Positions 9,142 through 18,634 of a stretch of DNA of 64,000 bases are shown here, piece after piece (positions within the stretch are counted from its first letter, which is position 1; every line of letters begins with the position of its first letter). Source of the DNA: Verrucomicrobiaceae bacterium (lineage in GTDB: Bacteria > Verrucomicrobiota > Verrucomicrobiia > Verrucomicrobiales > Verrucomicrobiaceae); contig JADJPW010000002.1 in assembly GCA_016713035.1 (NCBI GenBank), positions 434,001 to 498,000 of the forward strand. Reading direction: 5' to 3'. The notes under the pieces were generated by a model. It saw only the letters and a list, made by a program, of their open reading frames with translations. It made no database searches and was not told where the DNA came from. The translations under genes were made by a program, and so were the position numbers.

Positions 9142-9977
9142 GTAGAACTCACGCGTCATTGGCCACGCCTCTAAGAGCGAGCCACGGGGTGGGGAGTGAC
9201 ACCGTACGAGCATTCCTTTCCCAGGCCGGGCTGGAGCTGCGCACGCCGCTTGCTCTGATACAGGGCTACATCGAGACGCTGCGTTCAGGCGTTGTCAAAG
9301 GTGGTGAGCAATTGGCACGCTGCCTGGAGGTAATGGACCGCAATAGCCGCCGTCTCATGCATGTGATAGATGACATGAAGATCGTCTCCACCGTGGTGAC
9401 TCCATCCTCCGCTTGGCTGTGTGATGCAGCGAATCTGCGCCAGTGCATCGGGCTCGCAGTGGAGTGGCTAGCACCAGAGCTGGAGACACGCCAAATCGTG
9501 ATCGAGCACCATATACCTCAGGGGCGTGCACGACTGCTGGTGGACCGCGAAAAGCTGCACCTCATACTTTTGAAGCTGTTTGAGTCCATCCTACGCGGCA
9601 GAGCCTCTGCACTGCGCATCTCGATCCAGGCAGCTTGGGAGGCTACTGAGATGGTGCTCTCTGTGCAGGCAACGAGTAAGGATCAGGTGGCGAGCTGCCT
9701 CGATCCTGTGTGCGATGACTTTATGGCTCCCACCTTTGGTGAGCTGGATATGCTGTTGGTCCGCCATACGCTGGAGGTCAGCAGGGGCCGTTTGGAGCTG
9801 CGCACTTGCGACGCGGAGGGTAGCGACTGCTACCTACTCACTCCCTTCAGCCTGAGAGCTCGCCACTATCGGCGATCAATGGGCACAAGAGATTTGTATA
9901 CACGTTTTTGTCACCCTCGGAGGCTGTTACTGAAATGTAACCCCTCAAAGTTAGCCGCCACGGAAAGAGGAGCTTAA
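9138..9977 (+). CDS. PhoR-like kinase homologue lacking the phospho-acceptor histidine
   Basis: The N-terminal region resembles the dimerisation/phosphotransfer helix pair of PhoR-type kinases: AFLSQAGLELRTPLALIQGY followed by IETLRSG and RLMHVIDDM. In the H-box the usual SHELRTPL reads GLELRTPL, so residue 32 is Leu (CTG) where His is expected. The C-terminal half (from about 125) resembles an HATPase fold (VDREKLHLILLKLFESIL), but the N-box Asn is absent and no DxGxG or GxGxG motif is visible. There is no transmembrane segment or sensor domain. The last ~25 residues (after RRSMGTRDLYT) look non-family and overlap a Pho-box-like site, so the true end may be earlier. It may act as a phosphatase, scaffold or regulator of the coupled response regulator rather than as a kinase. 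Confidence 0.75.
   Translation: MSRTHASLATPLRASHGVGSDTVRAFLSQAGLELRTPLALIQGYIETLRSGVVKGGEQLARCLEVMDRNSRRLMHVIDDMKIVSTVVTPSSAWLCDAANLRQCIGLAVEWLAPELETRQIVIEHHIPQGRARLLVDREKLHLILLKLFESILRGRASALRISIQAAWEATEMVLSVQATSKDQVASCLDPVCDDFMAPTFGELDMLLVRHTLEVSRGRLELRTCDAEGSDCYLLTPFSLRARHYRRSMGTRDLYTRFCHPRRLLLKCNPSKLAATERGA
9924..9941 (+). promoter_or_regulatory. Pho-box-like direct repeat upstream of the PEP-CTERM gene
   Basis: CTGTTAC-TGAA-ATGTAAC: two related heptamers with an 11-bp period, the geometry bound by PhoB dimers (E. coli consensus CTGTCAT-n4-CTGTCAT). It lies inside the 3' end of the kinase-like frame and about 127 bp upstream of the gene at 10068. Confidence 0.35.
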
Positions 9978-10067
9978 AACGGCATCGCCGGTTCACGGCT
10001 GCAGGCCTCCAGGCTCACCCCTGGTAGTTACCCAAAAGAAAATCCAAACCGACAACTCCATCACACC

Positions 10068-10904
10068 ATGCTCATTCGCTCCAAAAATCTCCTCACCATG
10101 CTCGCCGTGGCTGGGATGACTGCTCTGGCCTCCCAGGCCTCCGCAGCCACCTACGTCGCTGGCGATCTCATCCTCGGATTCCGTGCCACCGGCGGTACGG
10201 GTGCTAGTTCAAACCTTCTCGTCAATCTCGGCCAGGCAGACACCGTCTTCCGTGACGCGACCTCCAATCTCCTCAACTTCGTGGACATCGGCACGCTGCT
10301 CACCAGCACCTATGGCTCTGACTGGAACACCCGCTCCGACCTCTTCTGGGGCGTCGCAGGTGTGCGTAGTAACAGTAACATAGCTGGTGCCGTTGATGGG
10401 GACCCCACTCGGACAAACTATTTGAGTGCAGAACAAACAACGGTTTCCCCCGGCACTCAGCAGTCCACGGCTTGGACTATTGGCACATCAACTGCCAGAG
10501 CTGACGTGGCTGCCCGCATCATAAGCATGGCTGGTGTCTTTGATGCCGCAGCTCCAGAAGCTTCCCTGACAAATGTCCTTGATGCCAGCAATGGAAACTC
10601 GTGGAGCGCTTATAACGATGGTGCGACTTCCTTTACCCTCTCAGGAATTATTGAAGGTGACTTCGGCTCCGGCACAAGCGGCACGGCACTGGATCTTTAC
10701 CGCATTCTAGACCGCACCACAGGTGCCAATCCCACCGGCACCGTTGGAGTCGGTTCCTATGAAGGCACCTTCACCATCAGCGATGCTGGTCAGGTCAGCT
10801 TCGCCGTCACTGCTGCCGTTCCTGAGCCAAGCCGTGCCCTGCTCGGTGGTCTCGGTCTCGCTGGCGTGCTGTTCCGCCGCCGCCGTGTGAAAGCCACCGC
10901 CTAA
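10068..10904 (+). CDS. PEP-CTERM sorting-domain secreted protein
   Basis: 278 residues, intact. Signal peptide MLIRSKNLLTMLAVAGMTALASQASA, then a Ser/Thr/Gly/Asn-rich body (for example GTGASSNLLVNLGQADTVF and YGSDWNTRSDLFWGVAGV). The C-terminus VPEPSRALLGGLGLAGVLFRRRR is a typical verrucomicrobial PEP-CTERM tripartite signal: PEP motif, hydrophobic helix, Arg cluster. Such proteins are exported, processed by an exosortase and retained at or released from the envelope, often with extracellular polysaccharide. No exosortase gene is in this window. It lies directly downstream of the two-component pair and 58 bp upstream of the PstS-like gene. Specific function unknown. Confidence 0.85.
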   Translation: MLIRSKNLLTMLAVAGMTALASQASAATYVAGDLILGFRATGGTGASSNLLVNLGQADTVFRDATSNLLNFVDIGTLLTSTYGSDWNTRSDLFWGVAGVRSNSNIAGAVDGDPTRTNYLSAEQTTVSPGTQQSTAWTIGTSTARADVAARIISMAGVFDAAAPEASLTNVLDASNGNSWSAYNDGATSFTLSGIIEGDFGSGTSGTALDLYRILDRTTGANPTGTVGVGSYEGTFTISDAGQVSFAVTAAVPEPSRALLGGLGLAGVLFRRRRVKATA

Positions 10905-10962
10905 TCTCACTCCCCTCCCGCCAACTTAAAACATAATTAAATCCACCACGAAACAGTATTTT

Positions 10963-12226
10963 ATGAAACACATCTCCATCCTCACGGGCATCCTCGCCCT
11001 CGCCATGGCTCCGCAGGCGTTTGCGGACCTCACCGTCCGCCTCACAGGCTCCACCGCCTTCCGTGCAGCTACGCACAAGGCTATCGTCGCCATGATGGGC
11101 GGTGAGGCGAACTGCAAGTTCGCTCACGCTGCCATCAGCGGCAACACCACCGCGACACAGTCCAGCTATGAGAGCGCGGACTGCTCCATCATCCGCGGCA
11201 CTGCTACCAGTATCGCCGGTGTCACCACTGTTCATTGCACATGGACGGGTTCTGCCACAGGTATCGCGGATGTGGCGCAGGGGAACAATCTCAACTTCAT
11301 CTCCGTTGCCGGCCTGCCCGCCAGTAATGGCTACACCAATGCCGCTGTGGGCAACTTCGTCACTCACTTCCAGCAGCGTATCGAAGTCCGAGTCCACGAC
11401 CTCCCGCATGGCATTCTCAGACGTGTATCAGTCCTCCACGCCTACGCCTACACCTGCACTCACGAATAATAACCTCGCCATCATCCCCTTCTGCTGGGTG
11501 GCGAACAAAGGCACCACGGGTTTCACCAACATGACATCCCAGGCTGCTCGTGCTCTCTATGTAAACGGCTCTCAGCCCAAAAAGCTACTCACTGGCGATG
11601 CTGGTGCTGCCGACGCTGAAGATCTTGTCCTGGCCATCGGTCGTGACAACGGCTCTGGCACACGCATCACCATGCTGGCTGAGATCAAATACGGCGTCTT
11701 TACGGCAGTCCAACAATGGAAGCTTGTAACTTCCGGCACCCCTGGCACTGGCACCATTACCTCCGCTCAGGTTTGGCCTGTGGGTGATGGAGTCGGTTCC
11801 TTTGCTGCTGGTAACGGTGGTTACGCCTCTGGTAGCCTTATCCGCAACGCCATGGGCATGACCTCTGCTGTCACTGATCTACTGGATGAGACTGGTACTT
11901 TAGCCGCTGAAGACCTCTCCGTCTCTCTCGTCTCCTGCCTGGGCATCACTGATGCGAACACCGCAGTCACCAATGGTGCTGTCCGCCTCGCCTACGAAGG
12001 CGTCACCTACGACGGTACGAACGCTGACCTCATCTATCAGGGGCGCTACACCAACTGGGGCTACCTCCACCTCTACCACCCCAGTGGCCTGAGCAGCGAT
12101 GAGACCCAGTTCAAAACCAACCTCGCCACTCAGTTCGACAACGCAACCGTTCTTGGCTCCGCTGGCCTGCGCACCTCCCAGATGAATGTCGGCCGCAGCA
12201 ACGACGGTGCTACTGTTGGCCCGTAA
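10963..12226 (+). CDS. Secreted PstS-like (phosphate-binding fold) protein, one frameshift
   Basis: Signal peptide MKHISILTGILALAMAPQAFA without a lipobox Cys, then LTVRLTGSTAFRAATHKAI, matching the start of PstS-type periplasmic binding domains where the GST loop contacts phosphate. The middle has MAFSDVYQSST (cf. SDV loops of the family) and IPFCWVANKG; the C-terminal lobe has EDLVLAIGRDNGSGTR, where RDxxSGT is a phosphate-contact motif in PstS. A frame change at about 11385-11405 joins the halves; stop at 12226. No pstCAB genes are nearby, so it may scavenge or sense phosphate outside a classical ABC system. It ends at a strong terminator. Confidence 0.72.
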
Positions 12227-12255
12227 TCGTCTTCGATAACACCTCAAACGCACTC

Positions 12256-12288
12256 AGCTGGTGCTGACGCTCGTCGTCAGCACCAGCT
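12256..12288 (+). terminator. Strong hairpin terminator
   Basis: AGCTGGTGCTGACG (12256-12269) pairs perfectly with CGTCAGCACCAGCT (12275-12288) around a 5-nt loop and is followed by a short T run. It separates the regulator/PEP-CTERM/PstS-like set from the next gene. Confidence 0.8.
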
Positions 12289-12313
12289 TTACATTCCAAA
12301 CGACCTCTCCACC

Positions 12314-13059
12314 ATGAAACGCCCCATTTTGCTCTCCGCGCTCGCATTGTCGCTTTTGCTCAATGGCGTGCAATTCTACTCCACTCTCCAAAGCACGCCA
12401 CAGGCCGACTTGAGCATCAAGTCGCCCCGCAGCCTGTTTTCGTGCCGATTTCCGCTGAGACCACTCCACGGAAAAGCGCCCTTTCACTGGCGTGAGATCG
12501 AAAGCTGCGATTTTGCCTCCTACATCCGAATTTACGCCAAATCGGCTGTCCAGAGCCGACGATACGCCAAATCGTCCACTCCGAGCTGCGCAGCTCATTG
12601 ACCAGCGATAGTCCAGGCAGCGCAGACGCAGCCACCATCGAGCGCCAGACCGCAGAGCGCTTCGCAAAATGCTACCTTCAGGCGAAGCATCGACCCTACT
12701 ACGCCAGTTACTGCCGCCGCGCAGGCTACGCCGGATGCTACCCTGCACCGCTGGAAGTGCCCGCCTTCCTCGTCGGAGATGCCGCAAACATGCCCTCTAT
12801 CACGCCGAACAGTCTTTCCACCACGCCCACGGACACCACGCTGGCTCAGAGACACTGCGCAGGCTCCAGGATCTGCGTGAGGATTTCGGGGAAAGCCTCA
12901 GTCCCCGGGGCGCAGCCAGATAGCAACAACTATCAGCTCAACTGGCAGCGTGCACGCTTTCAGAGCGATGACTACTTCAGTTCACTCTATGGCGGGGACT
13001 ACTTCATCCGGGTGCAGCAGGGGGCTGGAAATCAAACGCCCCAACAGCCTGCCAAGTGA
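12314..13059 (+). CDS. Hypothetical membrane-anchored protein with FHWRxIES motif (frameshifted)
   Basis: Begins MKRPILLSALALSLLLNGVQ, a signal anchor. Reading across frames reconstructs FHWREIES, then CDFASYIANLRQIGCPE and TIRQIVHSELRSLIDQRYS. This FHWRxIES-YIxNLRxIGCPExTI block recurs in a family of verrucomicrobial proteins of unknown role, as I recall it. Later it has RFAKCYLQ..., then a segment ending NYQLNWQRARFQSDDYFSSLYGGDYFIRVQQG and a stop at 13059. At least three frame changes are required (about 12430-12480, 12520-12560, 12700-12900), so the middle is poorly resolved. It sits between a terminator and an IS5 element that begins 15 bp after its stop. Confidence 0.55.
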
Positions 13060-13074
13060 CAAAAACGTCATATA

Positions 13075-13954
13075 CTAGGCGGTGTCTTCGCAAATCAAGC
13101 CAGGAGAGTTCTGTCCAGGAGTGCGGCGAAAGTGATGAAGCCAGCGAAGGAAGAGGCTGTTTTCTCCGAACGCATGGCAAGCCTCTTGTGAGCCTTCATG
13201 CGCTGGAAAAAGTTTTCGACGAGATGGCGCGTGGCGTAGTTCTGGCGGTCAAAGGGCTGTGGCTGCTCGTCGAGGGTCTGGTAGCCTTTGCGCGGGATCG
13301 TGCTGCCAGCGGCCCGTGCTCTATGAGTGCCTGACGGAACGCTAGGCTGCCGAAGCTTTGTCGCCCACCACATGCGTGCCGCGAAAGGACTCAAGCATCA
13401 GACGGACGGCGGTGAGGTCGTGGAAATTGCCCGCGCACAACACGAAGTCGCAGAGCAGGCCGTCTTCATCAACGGCAGCCAGCAGTTGGGTGGTCATCCC
13501 TCCACGCGACAGCCCGATGGCCTGCTGCTCACGCCGCAGCTTAGGTCCCTGCAGACCGTGCTGATGGACTTTGATGTAGCTGCCATCGACATGTCGCAGC
13601 AAGCCCTTGGCCTTCTTGCCCAACCACGCCACCAGCGTCCCACACCCGCAGAGGCACCAGCGCCTGAACTGCGAATAGACCGTTGTCCAGAGTCCATAGC
13701 GCACAGGCAGGTCTCTCCATGGATCACCAGTGCGTAGGATGTGGAAGAAAGCCTCCAGATGCAGAGCCACGATTTTGGGCCTGCGCCCTCTTCGCCCTGC
13801 CCAGCGTTGTTGCACTACAGAATGAATGAAGAAGCCCTGTCACGCAGGGCGGTTTGCAGACTCCGGGTCAGTTTGTTGAACATGGCAGCCTTTCAACTTC
13901 AGCCCTGCACCAACCTTGCAGAAAATGCGTTCCATTTGCGAAGACACCGCCTAG
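13075..13954. mobile_element. IS5-family (IS427-group-like) insertion sequence, about 880 bp
   Basis: The two ends carry perfect 21-bp inverted repeats, CTAGGCGGTGTCTTCGCAAAT at 13075-13095 (first 20 bases CTAGGCGGTGTCTTCGCAAA) and its complement at 13934-13954. The outer CTAG is palindromic and may be a duplicated target (TA or CTAG) rather than part of the repeat. The size and a two-frame transposase fit the IS427 group. It lies 26 bp upstream of a Pho-box-like site and the TpsB operon. Confidence 0.9.
13095..13881 (-). CDS. IS5-family transposase in two overlapping frames
   Basis: The N-terminal frame contains GDPWRDLPVRYGLWTTVYSQFRRW, typical of IS5/IS427. First catalytic Asp in HVDGSYIKVH, second in THVVGDKA, Glu in RHLVENFFQRMKAHKRLAMR of the second frame, which ends FAGFITFAALLDRTLLA. 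The frames overlap at 13342-13394. IS427-group elements often make the full enzyme by programmed frameshifting here, so this break may be natural. A possible earlier start at 13881 (MFNKLTRSLQTALRDRASS) is out of frame with the main part near 13820. The stop lies inside the left inverted repeat. Probably complete or nearly so. Confidence 0.85.
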
Positions 13955-13980
13955 ACTTTAAGCGCCATATTCATCAGCGG

Positions 13981-13998
13981 TCGTTACGCATTCGTAAC
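13981..13998 (+). promoter_or_regulatory. Pho-box-like direct repeat upstream of the TpsB operon
   Basis: TCGTTAC-GCAT-TCGTAAC: two heptamers identical at 6 of 7 positions with an 11-bp period, the clearest Pho-box-like site in the window. TATCTT at 14005-14010 could act as a -10 element and GAGGGGAGGG at 14011-14020 resembles a ribosome binding site. It immediately precedes the nine-gene operon. Confidence 0.5.
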
Positions 13999-14008
13999 CG
14001 CAGCTATC

Positions 14009-15653
14009 TTGAGGGGAGGGAACCATCTGCGAAAGACGGCGCACTCATGTTGGCGCTTTCTTCCCCGTGCCCCATTTCATCATCTGCTCCAGACGGCAGG
14101 CTGCCTCGCAGCCATGTTGTGCCCCAGCGTGGTGACTGCACAGGAAGAAACCAGTGCTCCCACCGCCCTATCCCAGCTCGGACGGCTCTACATCCGCGAG
14201 TATCGCGCTCGCGAAACACCAAGATCAAACCCATCGATATCGAAAAGGCTGTGTATCCCTACTTGGGACCTGGCCGCTCGGAAAACGACATCGAACAGGC
14301 ACGTGCCGGTCTAGAGAAAGTGTACCGCGACCTAGGCTACCAAAGCGTCTATGTGGAAACTCCGCGCCAGAGCGGCTCGCGTGGCGTGATCTACTTCAAC
14401 GTCGTCGAGGCCACCGTGGGCCGCCTCCGCGTGAAAGGGGCGAAGTACTTCCTCCCCAGCGAGATCGAAAAGCATGCGCCATCCATGGCGGAGGGGCAGG
14501 TGCCAGACTTCAATGAGATCCAGAAGGACATCGTAGCGCTCAATCGCTGGCGTGATCGCAAAGTCACGCCTGAGCTGCGCCAGGGCATCGTCCCCGGTAC
14601 GGTGGATATCGATCTCAATGTGGAAGACTCACTTCCGCTGCACGGCAGCTTCGAGCTGAACAATGTCTATAATGCCAACACCGTCCTGCGACTCAGCGGC
14701 TCCCTCAGCTATGGGAATCTGTGGCAGCTCGGACACACCCTGGGCACCAGTTTTCAGATCGCTCCAGAGAAGCTCTCTGATGGCACCGTCTTCTCCCGCC
14801 TATTACAGCGCTCCGCTGGAAAATGGGTGGACTGCCATGCTCACTGGCACATGGCGGGACAGCAACATCAGCACCCTCGGTGGCGGCACCGTGGTGGGCA
14901 AGGGCAGCATCTATGGCCTACGCTTCATGAAGACACTGCCCGCAGAGAAGGGTTGGTTTCACTCGTTGAGCTTCGGTATCGACTTCAAAGACTTCGTGCA
15001 GGACATCACTGCGGGTGGAGCGCTCATCGCCTCACCCATCACGTATTCCCCTTCACCATTAGTTACTCGCTCAGTCATCTGGCAGAGCGCAGTTTCTGGA
15101 ATTCAATGCATCCGCCGTCTTCCACCTGCGTGGCATGGGTGGTTCCCAAGAGGTTTTCCAACCGGCGATTCAAGGCGCAGGATAATTTCTTCTACCTCCG
15201 TGCGAGATCTTTCTCCACGCGTGATCTCGATCATGGGCTCCAGTTTACTCACGCGTGCAAGGACAGGCCTCCCCATCACCGCTGATCAATACCGAGCAGA
15301 TCGCTGCAGGCGGCATCAGCACGGTGCGTGGCTACCTCGTTGCGACCCAGCTCGGTGACGGCGGCATCATCGGATCGATGGAGCTACGCACGCCAGCTTT
15401 ATCGGAGACGGCAAGGGATAAGAACAATGAATGGCGGGCCTACGCCTTCGCAGATGCCACTACAGCTCTTCGTCAATGCCACCCTGCCGGTGAAGAGCGG
15501 ACTCAGTCACTCGCCAGCATCGGTATCGGTTCACGCCTGCGCTGGAAGGAGCACTACTTCGGCTCGCTCGATATCGGCATGCCCCTCATCACGCAGCCAA
15601 ACTCCATCGCGCAGCACCTTAACATGACCTTCCGCCTCGGAGCCGACTTCTGA
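14009..15653 (+). CDS. TpsB/FhaC/ShlB-type outer-membrane transporter (frameshifted)
   Basis: Signal-like segment HLLQTAGCLAAMLCPSVVTAQ, then a short linker and POTRA domains: TKIKPIDIEKAVYPYLGPG with NDIEQARAGLEKVYRDLGY, then VEATVGRLRVKGAKYF with PSMAEGQVPDFNEIQKDI. A beta-barrel follows, with the FhaC/ShlB signature GGISTVRGYLVATQ (the VRGY loop enters the barrel) and the C-terminal strand LNMTFRLGADF. At least four frame changes (about 14200, 14800, 15060, 15270) must be bridged. The start is unclear: 14009 is only the earliest open codon (TTG) and ATG 14047 in another frame is an alternative. It is the likely outer-membrane pore for the giant exoprotein at 22341-33538. First gene of the operon. 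Confidence 0.8.
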
Positions 15654-15675
15654 TTCCTCACTTCTCACCTCCCCC

Positions 15676-17506
15676 ATGCTCAAACTCCTCTGCCTCCTCA
15701 CACTCTCCGTCGCACTGCATGCTGCGGAAGAAAAGCTCTGGCTCGATCCTGGCTACACCATTCGCAAGAAGATCGACATCGACACCAAAGCGGCCGCCAT
15801 CACCGATCCACTCGGCACCAGCGCCGTGCTCGTGCGGCTCCATGAAGGCGTATTCAGCTTCCTCTCCGCCAGAGAAGACGGCGGCGATCTACGCTTTACC
15901 GCCGATGATCACAAAACTGTACTCAAGCATCATGTCGAAAAGTGGGACTCTCTGCTCAATGAAGCCTACGTCTGGGTCCAGGTGCCGGATTTGAAGCCAG
16001 CCGCAGCCACAACCATCTGGCTCTACTACGGCAATGCAGCCGCTCCAGCCGCGGAGGCAGCCAAAGAGACCTACACAGCCGATAGCGTGCTAGTGTACCA
16101 CTTTGCGGATGCAGCGAAAGTCGCCAGCGATTCCTCCCCTACCGGAGCGAATGCCGAAGGAGCACCTCCACCAGCCGCAGGCGCACTCATCGGCAGCGGA
16201 TTGCGTGTTTTCGGTCAGGTACCAGTCAAAACCCCAGCCCCACCTCTCCCAGATTGGTTCCCCGGCGGTCCGCTGACCATCTCACTCTGGGTAAAGCCCT
16301 CTGCGCTTGCTGCGGATGCGGTTTTTGCTCGCCCGCCGAGATGGGGCGAACGCCTTCATCCTCGGTCTGAACAACGGCGTGCCCTTTGTCGAAATCAATA
16401 AGCAGCGCAGCAGCCCTGGAGCGCCTATCGCCGCCAGTGCGTGGACACACATCGCGGCTGTGCATGATGCAGGCACCACCACCCTCTTTGTGAATGGCAA
16501 ATCTTACGGCCAACTCGCCGCAGCGATGCCTGCACTCAAAACACCCCTGGAAATCAGCAAGGACAGCACTGGCACCGGACTCACAGGCTACACTGGCGAG
16601 CTCGATGAGCTGCAAATCGCCAAAACTGCACGGCCTGCGGGCTTCATCGCCTTTGCAGCCATCAATCAAGCAGCACGGCAGAGGCACAAAGCTCCTCACC
16701 GTCGGCTCGGATGAATCGGCGACCACGAGGAAGAAAGTGAGATGGCAAAGCACCTCACCCTCATCAAAGACATCTCCAAGACCTCACCTTCGACGGCTGG
16801 GTGGTTATTTTCCTCTGCACACACTGCTCGCCATCGTCGGTTGGGCCATCGCACTCGGGAAGTTCTTCTACCTGAACACCATCGAAAAGGCCTCCAAGGA
16901 GTTCCTGAAGCGCTGGCACAGCATTTCTTCCGATCTGACTGCCATCGACACCGAAGACGAAAGCGGTGTCAAATCCCTCGGCGGCACCGCCAATGCCAAA
17001 TCCATGCGTTTGATGCGCAAATCGCCCTGTATCAAATTTACCACCTCGGCGGCGAAGAGATCAATCACCGCATCAAAAACAGCTCTGGCACGATTGAGAA
17101 AAAAGACGCCACCAAGCCGACCAAAGGACTCAGCTGTCGCAGCATCCAAGCCATCAAAGCCACGCTGCACGGTGGCATGGTGCGTGAGGTGCAGAAGCTC
17201 AATGGCAAGCTCGTCTTCCTCACCATCGGCATCGCAGGTGGTCCTTACCTGGGTCTGCTCGGCACCGTGATCGGTGTGATGATCACCTTCGCCGTCATCG
17301 CCAAAAGCGGTGAGGTGGAGGTCAATAGCATCGCTCCTGGTATCGCTGGCGCTTTGCTCGCCACGGTCGCTGGCCTCGCCGTCGCTATCCCGGCTCTCTT
17401 CATCTACTCCTACCTCAGCTCTCGCATCAAAGACGTGGTCACCAACATGGAGACTTTCATCGACGAGTTCATCGCCAAAATGGCCGAACACCACAAGGAG
17501 GCCTAA
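15676..17506 (+). CDS. exbB: DUF2341-LamG-ExbB/MotA/TolQ fusion protein (frameshifted)
   Basis: Signal peptide MLKLLCLLTLSVALHAAEE; DUF2341 at about 20-125 (KLWLDPGYTIRKKIDID, VWVQVPDLKPAAATTIWLYYGN); LamG/concanavalin-like domain at about 135-330 (LTISLWVKPS, WTHIAAVHDAGTTTLFVNGK, GELDELQIAKTARP). The ExbB/TolQ channel part has TM segments WVVIFLCTLLAIVGWAIALGKF, LGLLGTVIGVMITFAVIA and IAGALLATVAGLAVAIPALFIY. Frame changes near 16310, 16700, 16790 and 17030 interrupt it; the one near 16790 fits loss of a G from AAGGACCTC. ExbB conducts protons to energise TonB at the inner membrane; the periplasmic LamG/DUF2341 part is an unusual addition that may touch glycan or an envelope protein. ExbD starts 7 bp later. 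Confidence 0.8.
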
Positions 17507-17512
17507 TCTACC

Positions 17513-17913
17513 ATGCAAGCAGACAACAAGAGCTACGATGACATCAACGTCACGCCCATGGTGGATCTCTACCTGGTGCTGCTGCTGATTTTCATCATCA
17601 TGACCACCGCAGGAGTGCAGGGCGTGAAGGTCAATCTGCCGCGTGGTGGCCCAGCGTCCGCCAAGCCGCTGGAAGGGCCTAAAATGCAGGCCATCACCAT
17701 CAACACCGAGGAAAAGTCTTCCTCAATACCATCCCCGTCACACTCGATGAGCTCGCCACTAAGCTGGAGGCCATCAAGTCCGCCACACCCGAGTTCCCCG
17801 TCGTCATCCGTGGTGACAGTGCCTCTCAATACCAGGGCATCATGGATGTGCTGAACGTTGTAAGCCGCCTCGGCATCACCCAGATCGGACTCGCCACTCC
17901 AGGCGAAAAATAA
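17513..17913 (+). CDS. exbD: ExbD/TolR-type biopolymer transport protein (one frameshift)
   Basis: Cytoplasmic start MQADNKSYDDINVTPMVD with the essential membrane Asp, then one TM helix (LYLVLLLIFIIMTTAG) and a periplasmic domain: VKVNLPRGG, AITINTEEK-GKVFLNTIPV, LDELATKLEAIKSATPEF, PVVIRGDSASQYQGIMDVL, NVVSRLGITQIGLATPGEK. A frame change near 17720 joins the parts; stop at 17913. With ExbB it forms the proton-driven motor complex. The TonB-like gene starts 10 bp later. Confidence 0.88.
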
Positions 17914-17922
17914 TCCACCGCC

Positions 17923-18616
17923 ATGAGCACCAAAAACTTCTCAGACGATGACGAGCCCGGCTTTCTCCGCCGGAATCTCGTCATGATCATTTTGGGTCTC
18001 CTCTCTCTGGGTGGGGGTGGGTATTATTTCGCCACGGCCAAGCCTTCAAAAGAAACCAAGCCCAAAAAGAAAATGGACATGGTCATGGTCATGCCGGTGA
18101 TGCCACCGCCACCACCGCCTCCTCCTCCCCCACCACCCAAAGAAGAGCCCCCACCCGAGGAAGAGAAACAAGAAGAAGAAATGGCCGCCGAGGAAGAACC
18201 TCCACCGGATGCCCAGGACAAGCCAGCCGACAAACCCGCAGACGAACCCATCGGCACCGCTATCGCAGGTGGTGATGGCAGCGGACTCGGTCTCGGCGGC
18301 GGCACCGGCGGCGGTGGTGGCATGATCGGCGGCACCGGCAAAGGCTACTCCGAGCGCGGACGCTGGCAGGGCAAATTCGGCCGTGCCGTGCAGGACATCC
18401 TCTCCCGTGATCCCGCACTAAAATTCGCCAAAGGCAGCACCCCATTCCGCGTCTGGCTGGATGAATCCGGCCGCATCACCCGCGTCAAGCTCAACGGCAC
18501 CACTGGCAATGCCGCACAGGATGAGACCCTGCGAGAGCGAGCCCTCGTAGGGCAGATTTTGAGCCAGCACCTCCAGGCACCCCATGCCAGTCATCATGCG
18601 CTTCACCGGCCGCTAA
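17923..18616 (+). CDS. tonB: TonB-like energy transducer
   Basis: Short cytoplasmic N-terminus, one TM anchor (about residues 18-36, LVMIILGLLSLGGGGYYF), a run of Pro after KKKMDMVMVMPVM, Pro/Glu-rich and Gly-rich linkers, then a TonB C-terminal domain: RWQGKFGRAVQDILSRDPAL, FRVWLDESGRITRVKLNGTT. A late frame change near 18560 restores the ending PMPVIMRFTGR with a stop at 18616. This is the periplasm-spanning partner of ExbB-ExbD that delivers energy to outer-membrane transporters. No TonB-dependent receptor is visible in the window; the porin or TpsB next to it are the candidate clients. Confidence 0.82.
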
Positions 18617-18634
18617 ACCTTCCTTTCCCCACAC

